From the NCBI RefSeq assembly GCF_022496765.1, contig NZ_VANV01000007.1, positions 62,001-126,000 on the forward strand: a DNA stretch of 64,000 nt, given 5' to 3'. The notes below the pieces were generated by a model. The model did not search any database, had not been told where the DNA came from, and worked only from the letters and a program-made list of their open reading frames with translations. This document shows positions 40,364-49,905 of the stretch, in pieces (position 1 is the first letter of the stretch; every line of letters starts with the position of its first letter). Source of the DNA: Acidaminobacter sp. JC074. GTDB lineage: Bacteria; Bacillota; Clostridia; Peptostreptococcales; Acidaminobacteraceae. The translations under genes and the position numbers were made by a program.

Positions 40364-41746
40364 CTAGACTTCTTTAACCTTTCTAATAGCACTTAAATCA
40401 TCTAAAAGGCCCAAGGCGTATACTTGCATAAGAGAGTTGCCCATAACAGATGCCTCAACTGGCCCCATGGTTACTTTTTTACCTGATTTCTCTGAAATAA
40501 GATTTGACAGGTATTGGTTTCTTGAACCTCCACCTAAAATATTCAGAGTATCTATCTCAATACCTAAATCTTCTAATTCCTCAACAGTATCTACAATGAC
40601 AGCCACCATTCCCTTAAAGATAGCCTGTACCATTGTTCCAAAGGCCACCCGCTCTAAATCGTAAACTTCTTTCAAATATTGGTCGACTTCTCCATACATA
40701 TCTAAAGGGTTATTAAATCTTTTGTCTTGGATATCTACAAGAAATGTTTCTTCCCTGTGTTTTAAAGCTAAATCTGTAATCTGATCAAAAGATAAAGCAG
40801 GATGATTCACTTCATAAGCTTCTTTGACACGATTAAGTACCCATAAACCTGTTATATTTTTTAGAAACCTAGTTGTATCAAAAACACCTGCTTCGTTTGT
40901 AAAGCCAAGTTTAAAAGCTTTTTCGGATTTTATAGGACGCTTAAGTTCGCTACCTACGATGGTCCATGTTCCAAGAATGATAAAAGCACTTTTCTCAGTT
41001 CCTGGTCTTGCTGCCACTGCACAGGCAGTGTCATGACCTGGCACTGCAACAAGCTTAATATCATTATTCAAACCACATGCACGAGCTATATCCCTATCTA
41101 ACCCCCCTAAAATACGACCCGGTTCAATCAGGTCTGGAAAGGCCTTTTTATCTAATCCTAATTTTTCTAACACCTCATTGTTATAGATTTTTTTCTCCAC
41201 ATCCACTAACTGGGAGGTAGAGGCAATTGTAAACTCATTTTTTATTTCACCTGAGAATACATAACCTAAAAGACTGGGGAGAAATAAGATATGATTTGCA
41301 TTGATTATTGACATATCCCTGTCCTTATATGATTTAAAAAGCCTATAGAGTGTGTTAAAATAGGCAGGCTGAATGCCAGTCTTCTCAAACATCTCTAGCT
41401 TAGAAATGACCTGATGCACTTCGGTCATGACTTCTAGGGTTGATTCATCTCTGTAAGAAAAGGGATCTGTGAGAATTTCCCCCTTTTTATTCAAAACACC
41501 ATAATCAACGCCCCATGTATCAAATCCAATGGAAGAGATTTTAATGTCTCTTTTACCAATAGACACTAAACCTTTTTTAATCTCATCAATCAAATAATCG
41601 AGCTTCCAGTAATAATGACCTTCTGACTGATAGGGACTGTTAGAGAACCTGTGAACTTCTTCCATGGAAAGGCAATTATCCTCATAGGACATCAACATAA
41701 CCCTGCCACTTGATGCACCTAGATCTACTGCTATATTATAATGCAT
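40364..41746 (-). CDS. FGGY-family kinase, rhamnulokinase type, probably L-fuculokinase
   Basis: A 460-residue sugar kinase. N-terminal phosphate loop IAVDLGASSGRVMLM and later GHDTACAVAARPG match the rhamnulokinase branch of the FGGY family. LGGGSRNQYLSNLIS is the C-terminal adenine-site signature. In this fucI-fucA operon it most likely phosphorylates L-fuculose to L-fuculose 1-phosphate. Specificity is inferred from neighbours, because sequence alone points to RhaB-like kinases. Last gene of the operon, with ribosome binding site AGGAG. Confidence 0.88.
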   Translation of the reverse strand: MHYNIAVDLGASSGRVMLMSYEDNCLSMEEVHRFSNSPYQSEGHYYWKLDYLIDEIKKGLVSIGKRDIKISSIGFDTWGVDYGVLNKKGEILTDPFSYRDESTLEVMTEVHQVISKLEMFEKTGIQPAYFNTLYRLFKSYKDRDMSIINANHILFLPSLLGYVFSGEIKNEFTIASTSQLVDVEKKIYNNEVLEKLGLDKKAFPDLIEPGRILGGLDRDIARACGLNNDIKLVAVPGHDTACAVAARPGTEKSAFIILGTWTIVGSELKRPIKSEKAFKLGFTNEAGVFDTTRFLKNITGLWVLNRVKEAYEVNHPALSFDQITDLALKHREETFLVDIQDKRFNNPLDMYGEVDQYLKEVYDLERVAFGTMVQAIFKGMVAVIVDTVEELEDLGIEIDTLNILGGGSRNQYLSNLISEKSGKKVTMGPVEASVMGNSLMQVYALGLLDDLSAIRKVKEV

Positions 41747-41754
41747 AAGGACTC

Positions 41755-42405
41755 CTATTTCTGTACACCATATGTGACAAACTTCTTTACATTTCTAATC
41801 ATCTCTTCATCATCAATGATATTTATTTTCTCACCCATGGATTTTGCCCTAACATAAATCTCACTACAAAACTCCAGTTGCTCGGCAACATTCATGGCCT
41901 TTTTTAAGTCAGTAGAGCATGCATTCATACCGTGGTTGGCCAAAAGTACAGCGTTTCTACCTTCCATGGCTTCTAGGGCATTTATGGCTAATGCTTCAGA
42001 TCCATAAGTCGCATACTTTGCGCACTTGACATCCTTGCCGCCACCTATAGCAACAAGGTAATCCACAGCTGGCAAAGGCTGATTTAAAGCTGAAATAGTA
42101 GCAGCAAAAATACTGTGAGTATGCACCATAGCATTAAGCTCTTGTCTATTTCTATAAACAATTGCATGCATTTCATGTTCACTAGACGGATATCTATTAC
42201 CATCAATGATTTTACCCTCAAGGTCCATAATCACCACATCTTCTTTTTTCATTTCAAAATATGGGATACCGGTTGGTGATATGGCCATTAGGCCTTTATC
42301 CCTGTTATATATACTTAAGTTGCCGCCAGAACCTGTTGTAAGTCCTTTTTCAAGCAGTTGCTTGCCGTAATAAACAATTTCTTGTCTTTCTTTTTCCATT
42401 AACAT
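41755..42405 (-). CDS. fucA: Class II aldolase, probably L-fuculose-1-phosphate aldolase
   Basis: A 216-residue zinc aldolase. TTGSGGNLSI binds the substrate phosphate. Glu of SSEHEMH is the catalytic acid position. MVHTHS supplies two zinc His and NHGM the third. These match FucA, which splits L-fuculose 1-phosphate into dihydroxyacetone phosphate and L-lactaldehyde. Directly between the isomerase and kinase genes. Ribosome binding site AAAAGGTGG. Confidence 0.92.
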   Translation of the reverse strand: MLMEKERQEIVYYGKQLLEKGLTTGSGGNLSIYNRDKGLMAISPTGIPYFEMKKEDVVIMDLEGKIIDGNRYPSSEHEMHAIVYRNRQELNAMVHTHSIFAATISALNQPLPAVDYLVAIGGGKDVKCAKYATYGSEALAINALEAMEGRNAVLLANHGMNACSTDLKKAMNVAEQLEFCSEIYVRAKSMGEKINIIDDEEMIRNVKKFVTYGVQK

Positions 42406-42429
42406 AAGTTTCCACCTTTTCTAATTAAT

Positions 42430-44217
42430 CTACTTCTTGTAGAGAGGGCCATAAGTTTGACATGCCCTAAAATCTGCACCTTCTGTATCTTGGCTACCAT
42501 ACGATGACCATGCCTTAGGTCTAAAGATTCTTTCTTCTTCTACGTTATGCATAGATACCGGAATACGCAGCATAGAAGCCAATGTGATCAACTGGTCGCC
42601 AATATGTCCAAAAGATATGGCACCATGGTTAGCTCCCCACGTATTCATGACAGAATAAACATCTTTAAAGGCGCCTTTACCTGTAAGTTTAGGTGCAAAC
42701 CAAGTAGTAGGCCAAGCTGGATCTGTTCTTAAATCCAAGGTCTCATGAACGTCATCTGGAAGTTCCACTGTATAACCTTCTGCTATTTGAAGCACCGGCC
42801 CAAGTCCCTTTATGATGTTGATTCTAGACATGGTGATCTTCATATCCGATCTAGTCGTAAACTTGGTTGAGAAACCACCACCTCTAAAGTATTCTTTATT
42901 GGCTGGACAAAATCTTGTATGATCCAAACAATTTTTAACATCATCATTTGTCATATCCCAATATTTTTTCATAGTCGGATACCCCTTGTCATCACTCGAT
43001 TGGCCTGTACCATCTAGTGTAGTGGAACCACTATTAATCAAATGTATAATACCACCTGCAGCTCTTCCTGTTAGTTCATAACCTGTTACTCTTTTTACCG
43101 ATTCCTTGCTCCAGTAAGTTCTAACATCTGAAAAGATTTGTGCCCTACCTGTTAATAAATGACCAAATAACATAGGTACAGCATTTAAAGAATCATTCTC
43201 CGTTGCTACTACAAATGATTCTCTAATCCCATTCCAATCAAAAGATGAATTTAAAATCGTCTCTGGAAAATCTCCATTTGGTCTATAGTCCGTCCAGTGT
43301 CTTTGCCCCTGAAAACCAGACGCTATGGCATTGTGTCCTTCTGCCTCTTCACCAAAACCGAGTCCTCTTAGTTTTTCATTACCAATCATTAAATCTCTAA
43401 ATATAAGGGTCATTTTTACTAAGAAAGCCCAGTCTTCATCTTTCTTTTCTCTTGTTGGCTGGTTTTCCAACTTATTATAGTCATGACCTTCTTGACAGTT
43501 TTCTTTAACCCATTTAAGACCGTGTACAAACTCTTCTTGGTCATAAATACCTTCTTCAATACGCCTAGATATCTCGCTCATATCAACAAACTCATTTCTC
43601 ATACCTAGATAATCACCAAAAAAGTTTGTATCAACAATAGAACCGGCAATCCCCATTGAAACAGAACCTATTGACAAATACGCTCTGTCCTTCATAGTCG
43701 CAATAGCAATACCTGCTTTTACGAATAATAGTATTTTTTCTTTAACATCTTCAGGAATGGTTTCATCACCCATATCTTGAACATCTCTTCCGTAAATAGA
43801 AAAGACAGGTAGTCCTAATTGATCATGTCCCGCTGCTGCAGCAGCTAAATAAACAGCCCCAGGACGTTCTGTGCCGTTAAAGCCCCATATGGCCTTTGGT
43901 CTAAAGCCATGCATATCCATGGTTTCTGTGCCATAACACCAGCAAGGTGTAACTGTTAAGGTTAATCCTACCCCTTCACGAGAAAATTTTTCTTCACATC
44001 TTGCCGCTTCAGCAATACCGCCAATACACGAATCAGCTATAACACATGTCACCTTTTCTCCACTAGCATGTCTTAATGCACCTTCAATAAAATGAGCAAC
44101 ATTTACTGCCATCTTCATTGTCTGCTCTTCAAGACTTTCTCTTACACCTCTTCGTCTACCATCAATAGTAGGTCGAATACCTACCTTAGGTAATGAACCT
44201 TGTAATCTAAAACTCAT
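42430..44217 (-). CDS. fucI: L-fucose isomerase
   Basis: A 595-residue isomerase, the standard length for FucI. N-terminal [24 protein letters not shown] is the family start. [18 protein letters not shown] and the Mn2+-ligand regions around [15 protein letters not shown] and [16 protein letters not shown] are all recognisable. Converts L-fucose to L-fuculose in the cytoplasm. First gene of the fuc operon, ribosome binding site AAGGAGG, with the AraC-type activator divergent from it. No fucose permease is next to it. Confidence 0.96.
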   Translation of the reverse strand: MSFRLQGSLPKVGIRPTIDGRRRGVRESLEEQTMKMAVNVAHFIEGALRHASGEKVTCVIADSCIGGIAEAARCEEKFSREGVGLTLTVTPCWCYGTETMDMHGFRPKAIWGFNGTERPGAVYLAAAAAGHDQLGLPVFSIYGRDVQDMGDETIPEDVKEKILLFVKAGIAIATMKDRAYLSIGSVSMGIAGSIVDTNFFGDYLGMRNEFVDMSEISRRIEEGIYDQEEFVHGLKWVKENCQEGHDYNKLENQPTREKKDEDWAFLVKMTLIFRDLMIGNEKLRGLGFGEEAEGHNAIASGFQGQRHWTDYRPNGDFPETILNSSFDWNGIRESFVVATENDSLNAVPMLFGHLLTGRAQIFSDVRTYWSKESVKRVTGYELTGRAAGGIIHLINSGSTTLDGTGQSSDDKGYPTMKKYWDMTNDDVKNCLDHTRFCPANKEYFRGGGFSTKFTTRSDMKITMSRINIIKGLGPVLQIAEGYTVELPDDVHETLDLRTDPAWPTTWFAPKLTGKGAFKDVYSVMNTWGANHGAISFGHIGDQLITLASMLRIPVSMHNVEEERIFRPKAWSSYGSQDTEGADFRACQTYGPLYKK

Positions 44218-44258
44218 TTTGCCTCCTTGTATTCAGGAATATACTGTCCTTTTTTTCT

Positions 44259-44287
44259 ATTATATGAATACACAGGTTGAATTTAAA
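44259..44287 (-). promoter_or_regulatory. Probable activator-dependent promoter of fucI
   Basis: On the minus strand the -10 is TATAAT (44259-44264), with only a poor -35 (TTTAAA, 44282-44287). Weak -35 boxes are usual where an AraC protein activates. Confidence 0.45.
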
Positions 44288-44373
44288 TGCAAAAAACATC
44301 TGATAATATGTACTTTTTTTCCATACTTCTTATTCTTATTAAGCTTTCATGGTAAAATGATAGTGGAGGTCAT

Positions 44374-45198
44374 ATGGGTGTAGAATTTTTTGATCGATTT
44401 AATGCTTTCTGTAATACTTTTAAAATAAGGTATTATGAACAAGGTTACTATAAGGGCGATGATTGGGAGTTTGAAAACATCATTGCACCTTACAACAGAC
44501 TTTATATAATATTGGATGGGCAAGGGGTCATTCACTTAGAAGATAAGACAATAACTCTGGACAAAGGGTATGCTTATTTGATACCTGCTGGTCTTAACTT
44601 CTCCTGTCACACCCCCGTCTATATGGAAAAACTCTACTGCCACTTTTTAACTGAGAATGATGTTGTCTCCGATCTTTTTGTGGTTCATCCCTTCATCAGG
44701 AGACTTGATTTGCGTCACGCCATAAACGATTTTAAAGGTTTTCATCAGGTCTTAGAAAATGACGATATCAGGAACTTTTATAGACTTAAGCTCAAATACG
44801 ATAGCATTATCCATGACTTCATTGACTTATATGAATCCTATGGTCATGCTGATAAGAGCTTAGATTTAACGCCAATCATCCAAGACCTTTTAGTGCTTAT
44901 AGAACAAAACCTGAGTGCCAGTCTCAGGGTAGGTTGGTTGGCTAAAAAAGTAAATATGACATCTTCAACGTTATCTAAATACTATTTCAAACATATGAAT
45001 CGAAAAATAAAACACGATATCACAGACAGGCTTTTGCAGAAAGGAAAAATACTCTTACTGTCCACTGAAAAGAGTATTCAAGAAATCGCTTATATCCTTG
45101 GCTATGGTGATGCACTCTACTTTTCAAAAGTCTTCAAAAAACATGAAGCTATGACTCCAACAGAATACAGACATCAAAATCAAATTTATTACAGATAA
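44374..45198 (+). CDS. AraC-family regulator, probable fucose operon activator
   Basis: A 274-residue AraC protein with an N-terminal cupin sensor (about 35-100: YNRLYIILDGQGVIHLEDKT, the sugar-binding barrel) and a C-terminal double helix-turn-helix (about 175-270: VGWLAKKVNMTSSTLSKYYFK, then SIQEIAYILGYGDALYFSKVFKKHEAMTPTEY). It is divergent from fucI with 156 bases between the start codons. Ribosome binding site GTGGAGG. The inferred inducer is L-fucose or L-fuculose phosphate. Confidence 0.9.
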   Translation: MGVEFFDRFNAFCNTFKIRYYEQGYYKGDDWEFENIIAPYNRLYIILDGQGVIHLEDKTITLDKGYAYLIPAGLNFSCHTPVYMEKLYCHFLTENDVVSDLFVVHPFIRRLDLRHAINDFKGFHQVLENDDIRNFYRLKLKYDSIIHDFIDLYESYGHADKSLDLTPIIQDLLVLIEQNLSASLRVGWLAKKVNMTSSTLSKYYFKHMNRKIKHDITDRLLQKGKILLLSTEKSIQEIAYILGYGDALYFSKVFKKHEAMTPTEYRHQNQIYYR

Positions 45199-45244
45199 AA
45201 AAGCACCAATATTCTACACTAAGTAGTTTACTGGTGCTTTTTAA
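45197..45244. terminator. Bidirectional terminator
   Basis: AAAAAGCACCA and TGGTGCTTTTT form an 11-bp stem around a 25-base loop between two convergent genes. Confidence 0.8.
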
Positions 45245-45250
45245 ATAAGT

Positions 45251-46372
45251 TTAGTCAATCTGAACTTGCTTGGTAACTAAAAAGCCATCCTCTTTGGTCC
45301 CATCTGCAATTGTATAATACGTCATGATCGTTTGATCTTTAAGGTTAGCTACAATCAGATAGACATTATTTTCTTCAATAATCATGGGATAGTTATGAGC
45401 TGGAATGATCATGTCTAAGTCTTTTGCATCCTTAAAATCCTCATAAGCATCTAACAGCTTATAGTAGTCAAATGACTTGATCATTTCTGATCCCGTGTTT
45501 TCATTGTTCCCATAATACTCTGCCTCGTATAACTTACCCCCTATTTCTAACTCTTCAATGTACAGAGGTTGATCTAATAGACCTTTTAGAAGTTCTCCAG
45601 ACAAATCTACTGTGACTAATCTATCACCATAGATTTCCGAAAGCTGCATGGCCATACTGTTTACCGTATAGCTTTCTTTTGTAAAACTTTCTTTTTTTAC
45701 ATGGGATAAGCCATAAATCCCCATAACACTTTCATTACCTAAAGCATTGAATTCTCGTATAAAATTTTCAACTAACATCTCTTCTCTATAAAGATCATCA
45801 CCTGTATTTTGAAACTCTTTTACTTGTGCTATAGCTAGCTCATTAAGTCTATATGCCTCAGAGTCAACCATCTTATTATCTTCAAGATACTTTCTGTAGT
45901 CTATACCAGGATAATAACTCTTATAACCATTTACATCCGTCCCATGAAAAACTGTTTCCGGACATTCTGTTTTGATGCTTTTATAAAAGTCAAGTACGGC
46001 TTCTAAATCACCATTGGTCCCCATTACGTCATGTAAAATATCATCTGTTTCTTCTGTCATCCAGATGTTTAAAAGCTGAGCCTTAAAATATGGAGACTCT
46101 ATAAATAAGTGCCTCATGCCATCCTCTTTATAGTGTTTCTTCCACATCTCGAGTTCCTTATTTAAGATTTTCTCATAGCCATGGTATTCACCATACAGAT
46201 AAATCACACCCGATTCATTTATTAGCTTATCTTCTGCAATGACTTCATCGACTGACTCATTGCCACTTTCCTCCTGCTTAGGTGTTTCATCAGTACTTGT
46301 CTCTACATTAGAAGAGCAAGCTACCATTGTCATCATCAAGATCAGAATAACTATCATTCCAAGTTTTTTCAT
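45251..46372 (-). CDS. Secreted lipoprotein, ChaN/TraB-like, unknown function
   Basis: A 373-residue lipoprotein. ATG 46372 is preceded by GGGGGG and begins a signal peptide ending in VACS. An acidic Ser/Glu-rich tether (about 25-55) leads to a globular domain that starts VIYLYGEYHGYEKIL, a beta strand with Glu-His (GEYHG). It later has FIESPYF, HGTDVNGY and IYGLSHVKKES. This His/Glu pattern resembles erythromycin esterase, TraB or ChaN-like domains, which share a metal-binding core. The match is weak and no enzyme activity is assigned. Single-gene unit. Confidence 0.6.
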   Translation of the reverse strand: MKKLGMIVILILMMTMVACSSNVETSTDETPKQEESGNESVDEVIAEDKLINESGVIYLYGEYHGYEKILNKELEMWKKHYKEDGMRHLFIESPYFKAQLLNIWMTEETDDILHDVMGTNGDLEAVLDFYKSIKTECPETVFHGTDVNGYKSYYPGIDYRKYLEDNKMVDSEAYRLNELAIAQVKEFQNTGDDLYREEMLVENFIREFNALGNESVMGIYGLSHVKKESFTKESYTVNSMAMQLSEIYGDRLVTVDLSGELLKGLLDQPLYIEELEIGGKLYEAEYYGNNENTGSEMIKSFDYYKLLDAYEDFKDAKDLDMIIPAHNYPMIIEENNVYLIVANLKDQTIMTYYTIADGTKEDGFLVTKQVQID

Positions 46373-46514
46373 TAGTCCCCCCATCATCTTATCTGTTTAC
46401 CATAATTCTCTGTTACATTAAACTAAGAGTACATCAAAGATAACTTCTTAACGGTGAATGTGCATGAAAATGTAAGATATAGGAATTAAAAGACACAAAA
46501 AAAGTTTCAATATC

Positions 46515-46550
46515 ATAAAGCCTTAGAATGTATCTATCCTAAGGCTTTAT
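46515..46550. terminator. Terminator of the GH114-like gene
   Basis: ATAAAGCCTTAG and CTAAGGCTTTAT form a perfect 12-bp stem immediately after the minus-strand gene stop. Confidence 0.75.
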
Positions 46551-46551
46551 A

Positions 46552-47481
46552 TCAATTTTCTTCAAAATGTTCATAAGCATCAATTAAATCAAGATAAACA
46601 CCATCAAAGCCAGCTTCCATGATCTTATCTAGATAGTCAACTAATAGGGCTTGGTAGCTTTTCTGCCAGTACTTAACCTTATAGTTACCTTTCCAATCAG
46701 GATTTTTATCTAATAACCAGTCTGGCGAAGACTCATACCATTCTTGCTGCCAGTAGTAGCGATAGTCTTCTGCTTCTCCTATAGACATATAGGAGATAAT
46801 AAGTCTTGAACCGCCATCCGCTTTAAGCTTTAGTGACATGATATCTTCTTTTGTCAGTTGTCTCTCATGAAAATAAGCGTCTATAATAATCAAATCGTAG
46901 TTGGTGGATTTTATAGCTTCTAGAAAAGCTTCTTTAGAATCATATCGTTCAGGATTGATTAAATATAAGAAGTTTTGAACATCAAGAACAGAACCTATAT
47001 CACGACTGCTTTCATGGTTTATCTTATCAGGTATTTGGTTTAGTTTTCTTGATGTAGCTACAGCAGTATAGCCCAGGTCCTTATTTTTCTTATAAGAATC
47101 ATCCATCTTATCTGTATCGCTGCAATAATCTACAACCAATATCTTCTTGTCATAATCTCTTGCTAGATTCAAATAGTCTATCATATTTTCGGTGTCCGCT
47201 TGAGGTGTTTTTATATTGTCACCTGTATAGCCATAAAACAAATCTTCTCTACCAATGCCGTCAATGGCATTTAGATAGTCCGTGGATACTTTATCCCCTT
47301 GTCTTAAAAGGTCCTGTCCATTTTGGGGCAGAATAATAAAATCAGTCTCACTTCTTTTAGCATGTTCGCTTAAATCAATCACAAGCTCTCTCATGTCTTG
47401 TCTATAATCTCTATTTTCATCTATACAAGAAAATAAGCAAATGATAAGTAGAATCATTACTATGCTATATCGTATCTTCAT
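46552..47481 (-). CDS. TM1410/GH114-like glycosidase lipoprotein
   Basis: A 309-residue lipoprotein (signal peptide ending LFSC). ATG 47481 after GGAAGGTGA is preferred to a GTG three codons earlier. The C-terminal part is a TIM-barrel of the GH114 type: YDLIIIDAYFHERQLTKEDI, LIISYMSIGEAEDYRYYW (carboxylate-bearing strand), LLDKNPDWKGNYKVKYW and FDGVYLDLIDAYE. The family includes endo-alpha-1,4-polygalactosaminidases. It may trim exopolysaccharide at the cell surface. Substrate unproven. Confidence 0.82.
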   Translation of the reverse strand: MKIRYSIVMILLIICLFSCIDENRDYRQDMRELVIDLSEHAKRSETDFIILPQNGQDLLRQGDKVSTDYLNAIDGIGREDLFYGYTGDNIKTPQADTENMIDYLNLARDYDKKILVVDYCSDTDKMDDSYKKNKDLGYTAVATSRKLNQIPDKINHESSRDIGSVLDVQNFLYLINPERYDSKEAFLEAIKSTNYDLIIIDAYFHERQLTKEDIMSLKLKADGGSRLIISYMSIGEAEDYRYYWQQEWYESSPDWLLDKNPDWKGNYKVKYWQKSYQALLVDYLDKIMEAGFDGVYLDLIDAYEHFEEN

Positions 47482-47540
47482 AAAAATCACCTTCCCTATT
47501 CAGTTTATCTGAAGGAAGGATAAATGAAAACCATAGACGT

Positions 47541-47563
47541 AAAAATTCCCCTATATAGGGGAA
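47541..47563 (-). terminator. Terminator of the diguanylate cyclase gene
   Basis: TTCCCCTATATAGGGGAA is a self-complementary stem followed on the minus strand by TTTTT. Confidence 0.8.
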
Positions 47564-47564
47564 C

Positions 47565-49313
47565 TTATATAGCCTCCAAATGCTTGTCAGCTTCTTTAAC
47601 AACTTGATCATCGTTTTTATACCTTGATACATTTAAGATACTGGTCTTAATGGTTAATACATTGCCTATCATGCCAGAAAAACCTATTTCTATGTTATCA
47701 ATCATCCTTTGATGTTTATCATCTACTTGCTTCATATTGACGTTTCTAAGGACTACCATGAAACCGTGTTTACCGACTCGACCAATATAATCGCTATTTC
47801 TAATCGATCTGCTTAAACAAGTGGCTATGGTTTTAAAGTGTCTTCTTTCTGTTAAAAGCCTATCTTCCTTTAAAACATTGAGTTTAAAGTAAATTACCCA
47901 CATGGTATCATCAATGGCCTTTACATCCATCAAGGTCTTGTTGAGCTTATACCTCATGCTTTGTTCAGTAAATAAGCCAGTTAGTTCATCTCTTGCAGAG
48001 TCACCATGAATGGAATCCACATAAATGGTCGTTTGATTACGGCCATTACTCTTTGATTCGTACAAGGCCCTATCAGCTTTTGTAATACCAGATTCTAAAG
48101 TATCTCTATCTAAATCCAAACTATAGATACCTAAACTGATGGTAATGTGAATCGGTACATGATCTTCATCAAACATGGTTTTATCAATCATGCTACGAAT
48201 GGTTTCAAACTCCTTGTAAACTTCATGAATTGGATGTGGAATCACTAAGATATATTCTTCTCCACCATACCTTCCAAATACACATTTCTCACATATTCTT
48301 TCATCTACTAGCTTGGCTAAGTCTCTAATAACCACATCACCAGCATCATGACCATAGGTATCGTTAACTCTCTTAAAGTGGTCAATGTCAAACATAACAA
48401 GTGATAAAGGTGATTTGTTCTTTTTACTCAAGTCAAACAAAGCATTGCCTTCAGTAAAGAAGTTTCTTCTGTTGTTAATACCTGTTAAGTAGTCTTTATG
48501 GGCCAAGTAAGTAATTTTCTCTAGATATTCCACTTGATTGGTTGTATCCCTTACAATACCAAAACAGCCTTCAAAGTCATCTTCTTCATAGATTCCAACC
48601 AAGACAACTTCTGTATGCTTGACATCACCATTTACATCAAAAGTAATTTGGTAAGTGACAGACCTATTTTCAACCATTTTCTTGAGAACTTCTTCAAGTG
48701 GTTCTTCTATAGAAAGTATCTCAAAGATTTCTGCAGCGCATTCAGCCTTTTTACCATAAATTTCAGTAAACCTTCTTGAGATGTCTTCAAGTTTAAAGTG
48801 CTCAATCATCTCTTGAATAATTTGATCATTCACCTTGTCCTTATGAATCTTATCTGGCAAGGACATGAAGAAATACCCCTCATTAGAATGGTCAAAGAAG
48901 GCCTTGATGCGTCTTTCTCTGTCTGTAAGGGCCTTTCTTGCCTGTACAAGCTCTGTGATGTTATAACCCATACAAATAAAATACTCAGGCTCATCCTCAT
49001 TCATAACAGGCTTAACAATAAAATCAATTTCGTATTCCAGTCCTTTTCTATCTTTGTATGAGGCATTAAATCTAGATGATGTACCAAAATAAGAATCGCT
49101 CAGTGCAAACATAAGCTTGTTCTGTACATCCGGATCGTGTTTAAGCCATGGCAGGTCCCAAAGTGGTTCACCTTTGATATCATCCAAAGAAAGACCTGCA
49201 AATTCAAGCATGGATTTATTGGCCGATATTAGTGTGTTGTCTTTTGAGATAACTACAACCATCATATTTAGTTCATCTATAATTGTGTTTAAGTAATTTG
49301 GGGCTATTTTCAT
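47565..49313 (-). CDS. PAS-GGDEF-GGDEF protein (diguanylate cyclase with degenerate second domain)
   Basis: A 582-residue soluble signalling protein. PAS 1 (about 5-125), PAS-like 2 (about 130-262), active GGDEF domain (about 270-415) with GGEEY at 350-354 and the substrate motif FDIDHFKRVNDTYGHDAGD, then a second GGDEF-like domain (about 425-582) where the signature is replaced by RVGKHGF. The first domain should make c-di-GMP. The second may bind GTP or regulate. Tandem GGDEF proteins are uncommon. Ribosome binding site AAGGAG. Single-gene unit. Confidence 0.9.
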   Translation of the reverse strand: MKIAPNYLNTIIDELNMMVVVISKDNTLISANKSMLEFAGLSLDDIKGEPLWDLPWLKHDPDVQNKLMFALSDSYFGTSSRFNASYKDRKGLEYEIDFIVKPVMNEDEPEYFICMGYNITELVQARKALTDRERRIKAFFDHSNEGYFFMSLPDKIHKDKVNDQIIQEMIEHFKLEDISRRFTEIYGKKAECAAEIFEILSIEEPLEEVLKKMVENRSVTYQITFDVNGDVKHTEVVLVGIYEEDDFEGCFGIVRDTTNQVEYLEKITYLAHKDYLTGINNRRNFFTEGNALFDLSKKNKSPLSLVMFDIDHFKRVNDTYGHDAGDVVIRDLAKLVDERICEKCVFGRYGGEEYILVIPHPIHEVYKEFETIRSMIDKTMFDEDHVPIHITISLGIYSLDLDRDTLESGITKADRALYESKSNGRNQTTIYVDSIHGDSARDELTGLFTEQSMRYKLNKTLMDVKAIDDTMWVIYFKLNVLKEDRLLTERRHFKTIATCLSRSIRNSDYIGRVGKHGFMVVLRNVNMKQVDDKHQRMIDNIEIGFSGMIGNVLTIKTSILNVSRYKNDDQVVKEADKHLEAI

Positions 49314-49360
49314 ATGGGTCTCCTTCTATATTCATATACCCAATACTCATGTAAACATGC

Positions 49361-49388
49361 AAAAAAAGAAATGCTTAATGCATTTCTT
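49361..49388 (-). terminator. Terminator of thyA-folA
   Basis: AGAAATGC and GCATTTCT pair across TTAA. On the minus strand a seven-T run follows; it overlaps the folA stop codon. Confidence 0.85.
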
Positions 49389-49896
49389 AAACAGACTTTC
49401 TCTTATAAATTGCAAACATATGTTGATGCATATGTTCAATATTTTCTCTTTCAGCATGTGTCCACTCTAACTCCCATTCCTGTCCAATAATCGGGAAGTA
49501 AACATCAGCTTCAAAATCTTCAAATATATGTGTGATATATAACTTGTCTGCAATTGGAAGGAACTGCTCATAAATAGAAGCGCCACCAATGATAAAGATC
49601 TTCTTATCACCATTATCATTTAACTTATCTGCTATTTCTAAACTCTCTTCAATAGACTTGGCAATATGTGCACCATCATGAGAAAAACCATTGTTTCTAG
49701 TAATGATGATATTGTCCCTGTTCTTTAATGGACCATTTGGTAGTGATAGAAATGTTTTTCTACCCATGATAACAATATGATCTTTGGTTGTCTTCTTAAA
49801 ATACTGTAAGTCCGGTTTTATATGACATAGCAAATCATTTGATAAGCCAATTTCATAATGCTTACCAATTGCAACAATGATGTTTATATTTTTCAT
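49387..49896 (-). CDS. folA: Dihydrofolate reductase
   Basis: A 169-residue enzyme reducing dihydrofolate with NADPH. IVAIGKHYEIGLSNDLLCHIKPDLQYFKKTT contains the substrate-site acidic residue region, and VIMGRKTFLSLP is the NADPH loop. IIGGASIYEQFLP is the Gly-Gly switch typical of DHFR. Nine bases after thyA, so thymidylate synthesis and dihydrofolate recycling are co-expressed. Normal length. Ribosome binding site TAGGAGG. Confidence 0.96.
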   Translation of the reverse strand: MKNINIIVAIGKHYEIGLSNDLLCHIKPDLQYFKKTTKDHIVIMGRKTFLSLPNGPLKNRDNIIITRNNGFSHDGAHIAKSIEESLEIADKLNDNGDKKIFIIGGASIYEQFLPIADKLYITHIFEDFEADVYFPIIGQEWELEWTHAERENIEHMHQHMFAIYKRKSV

Positions 49897-49905
49897 AATA
49901 GCCTC

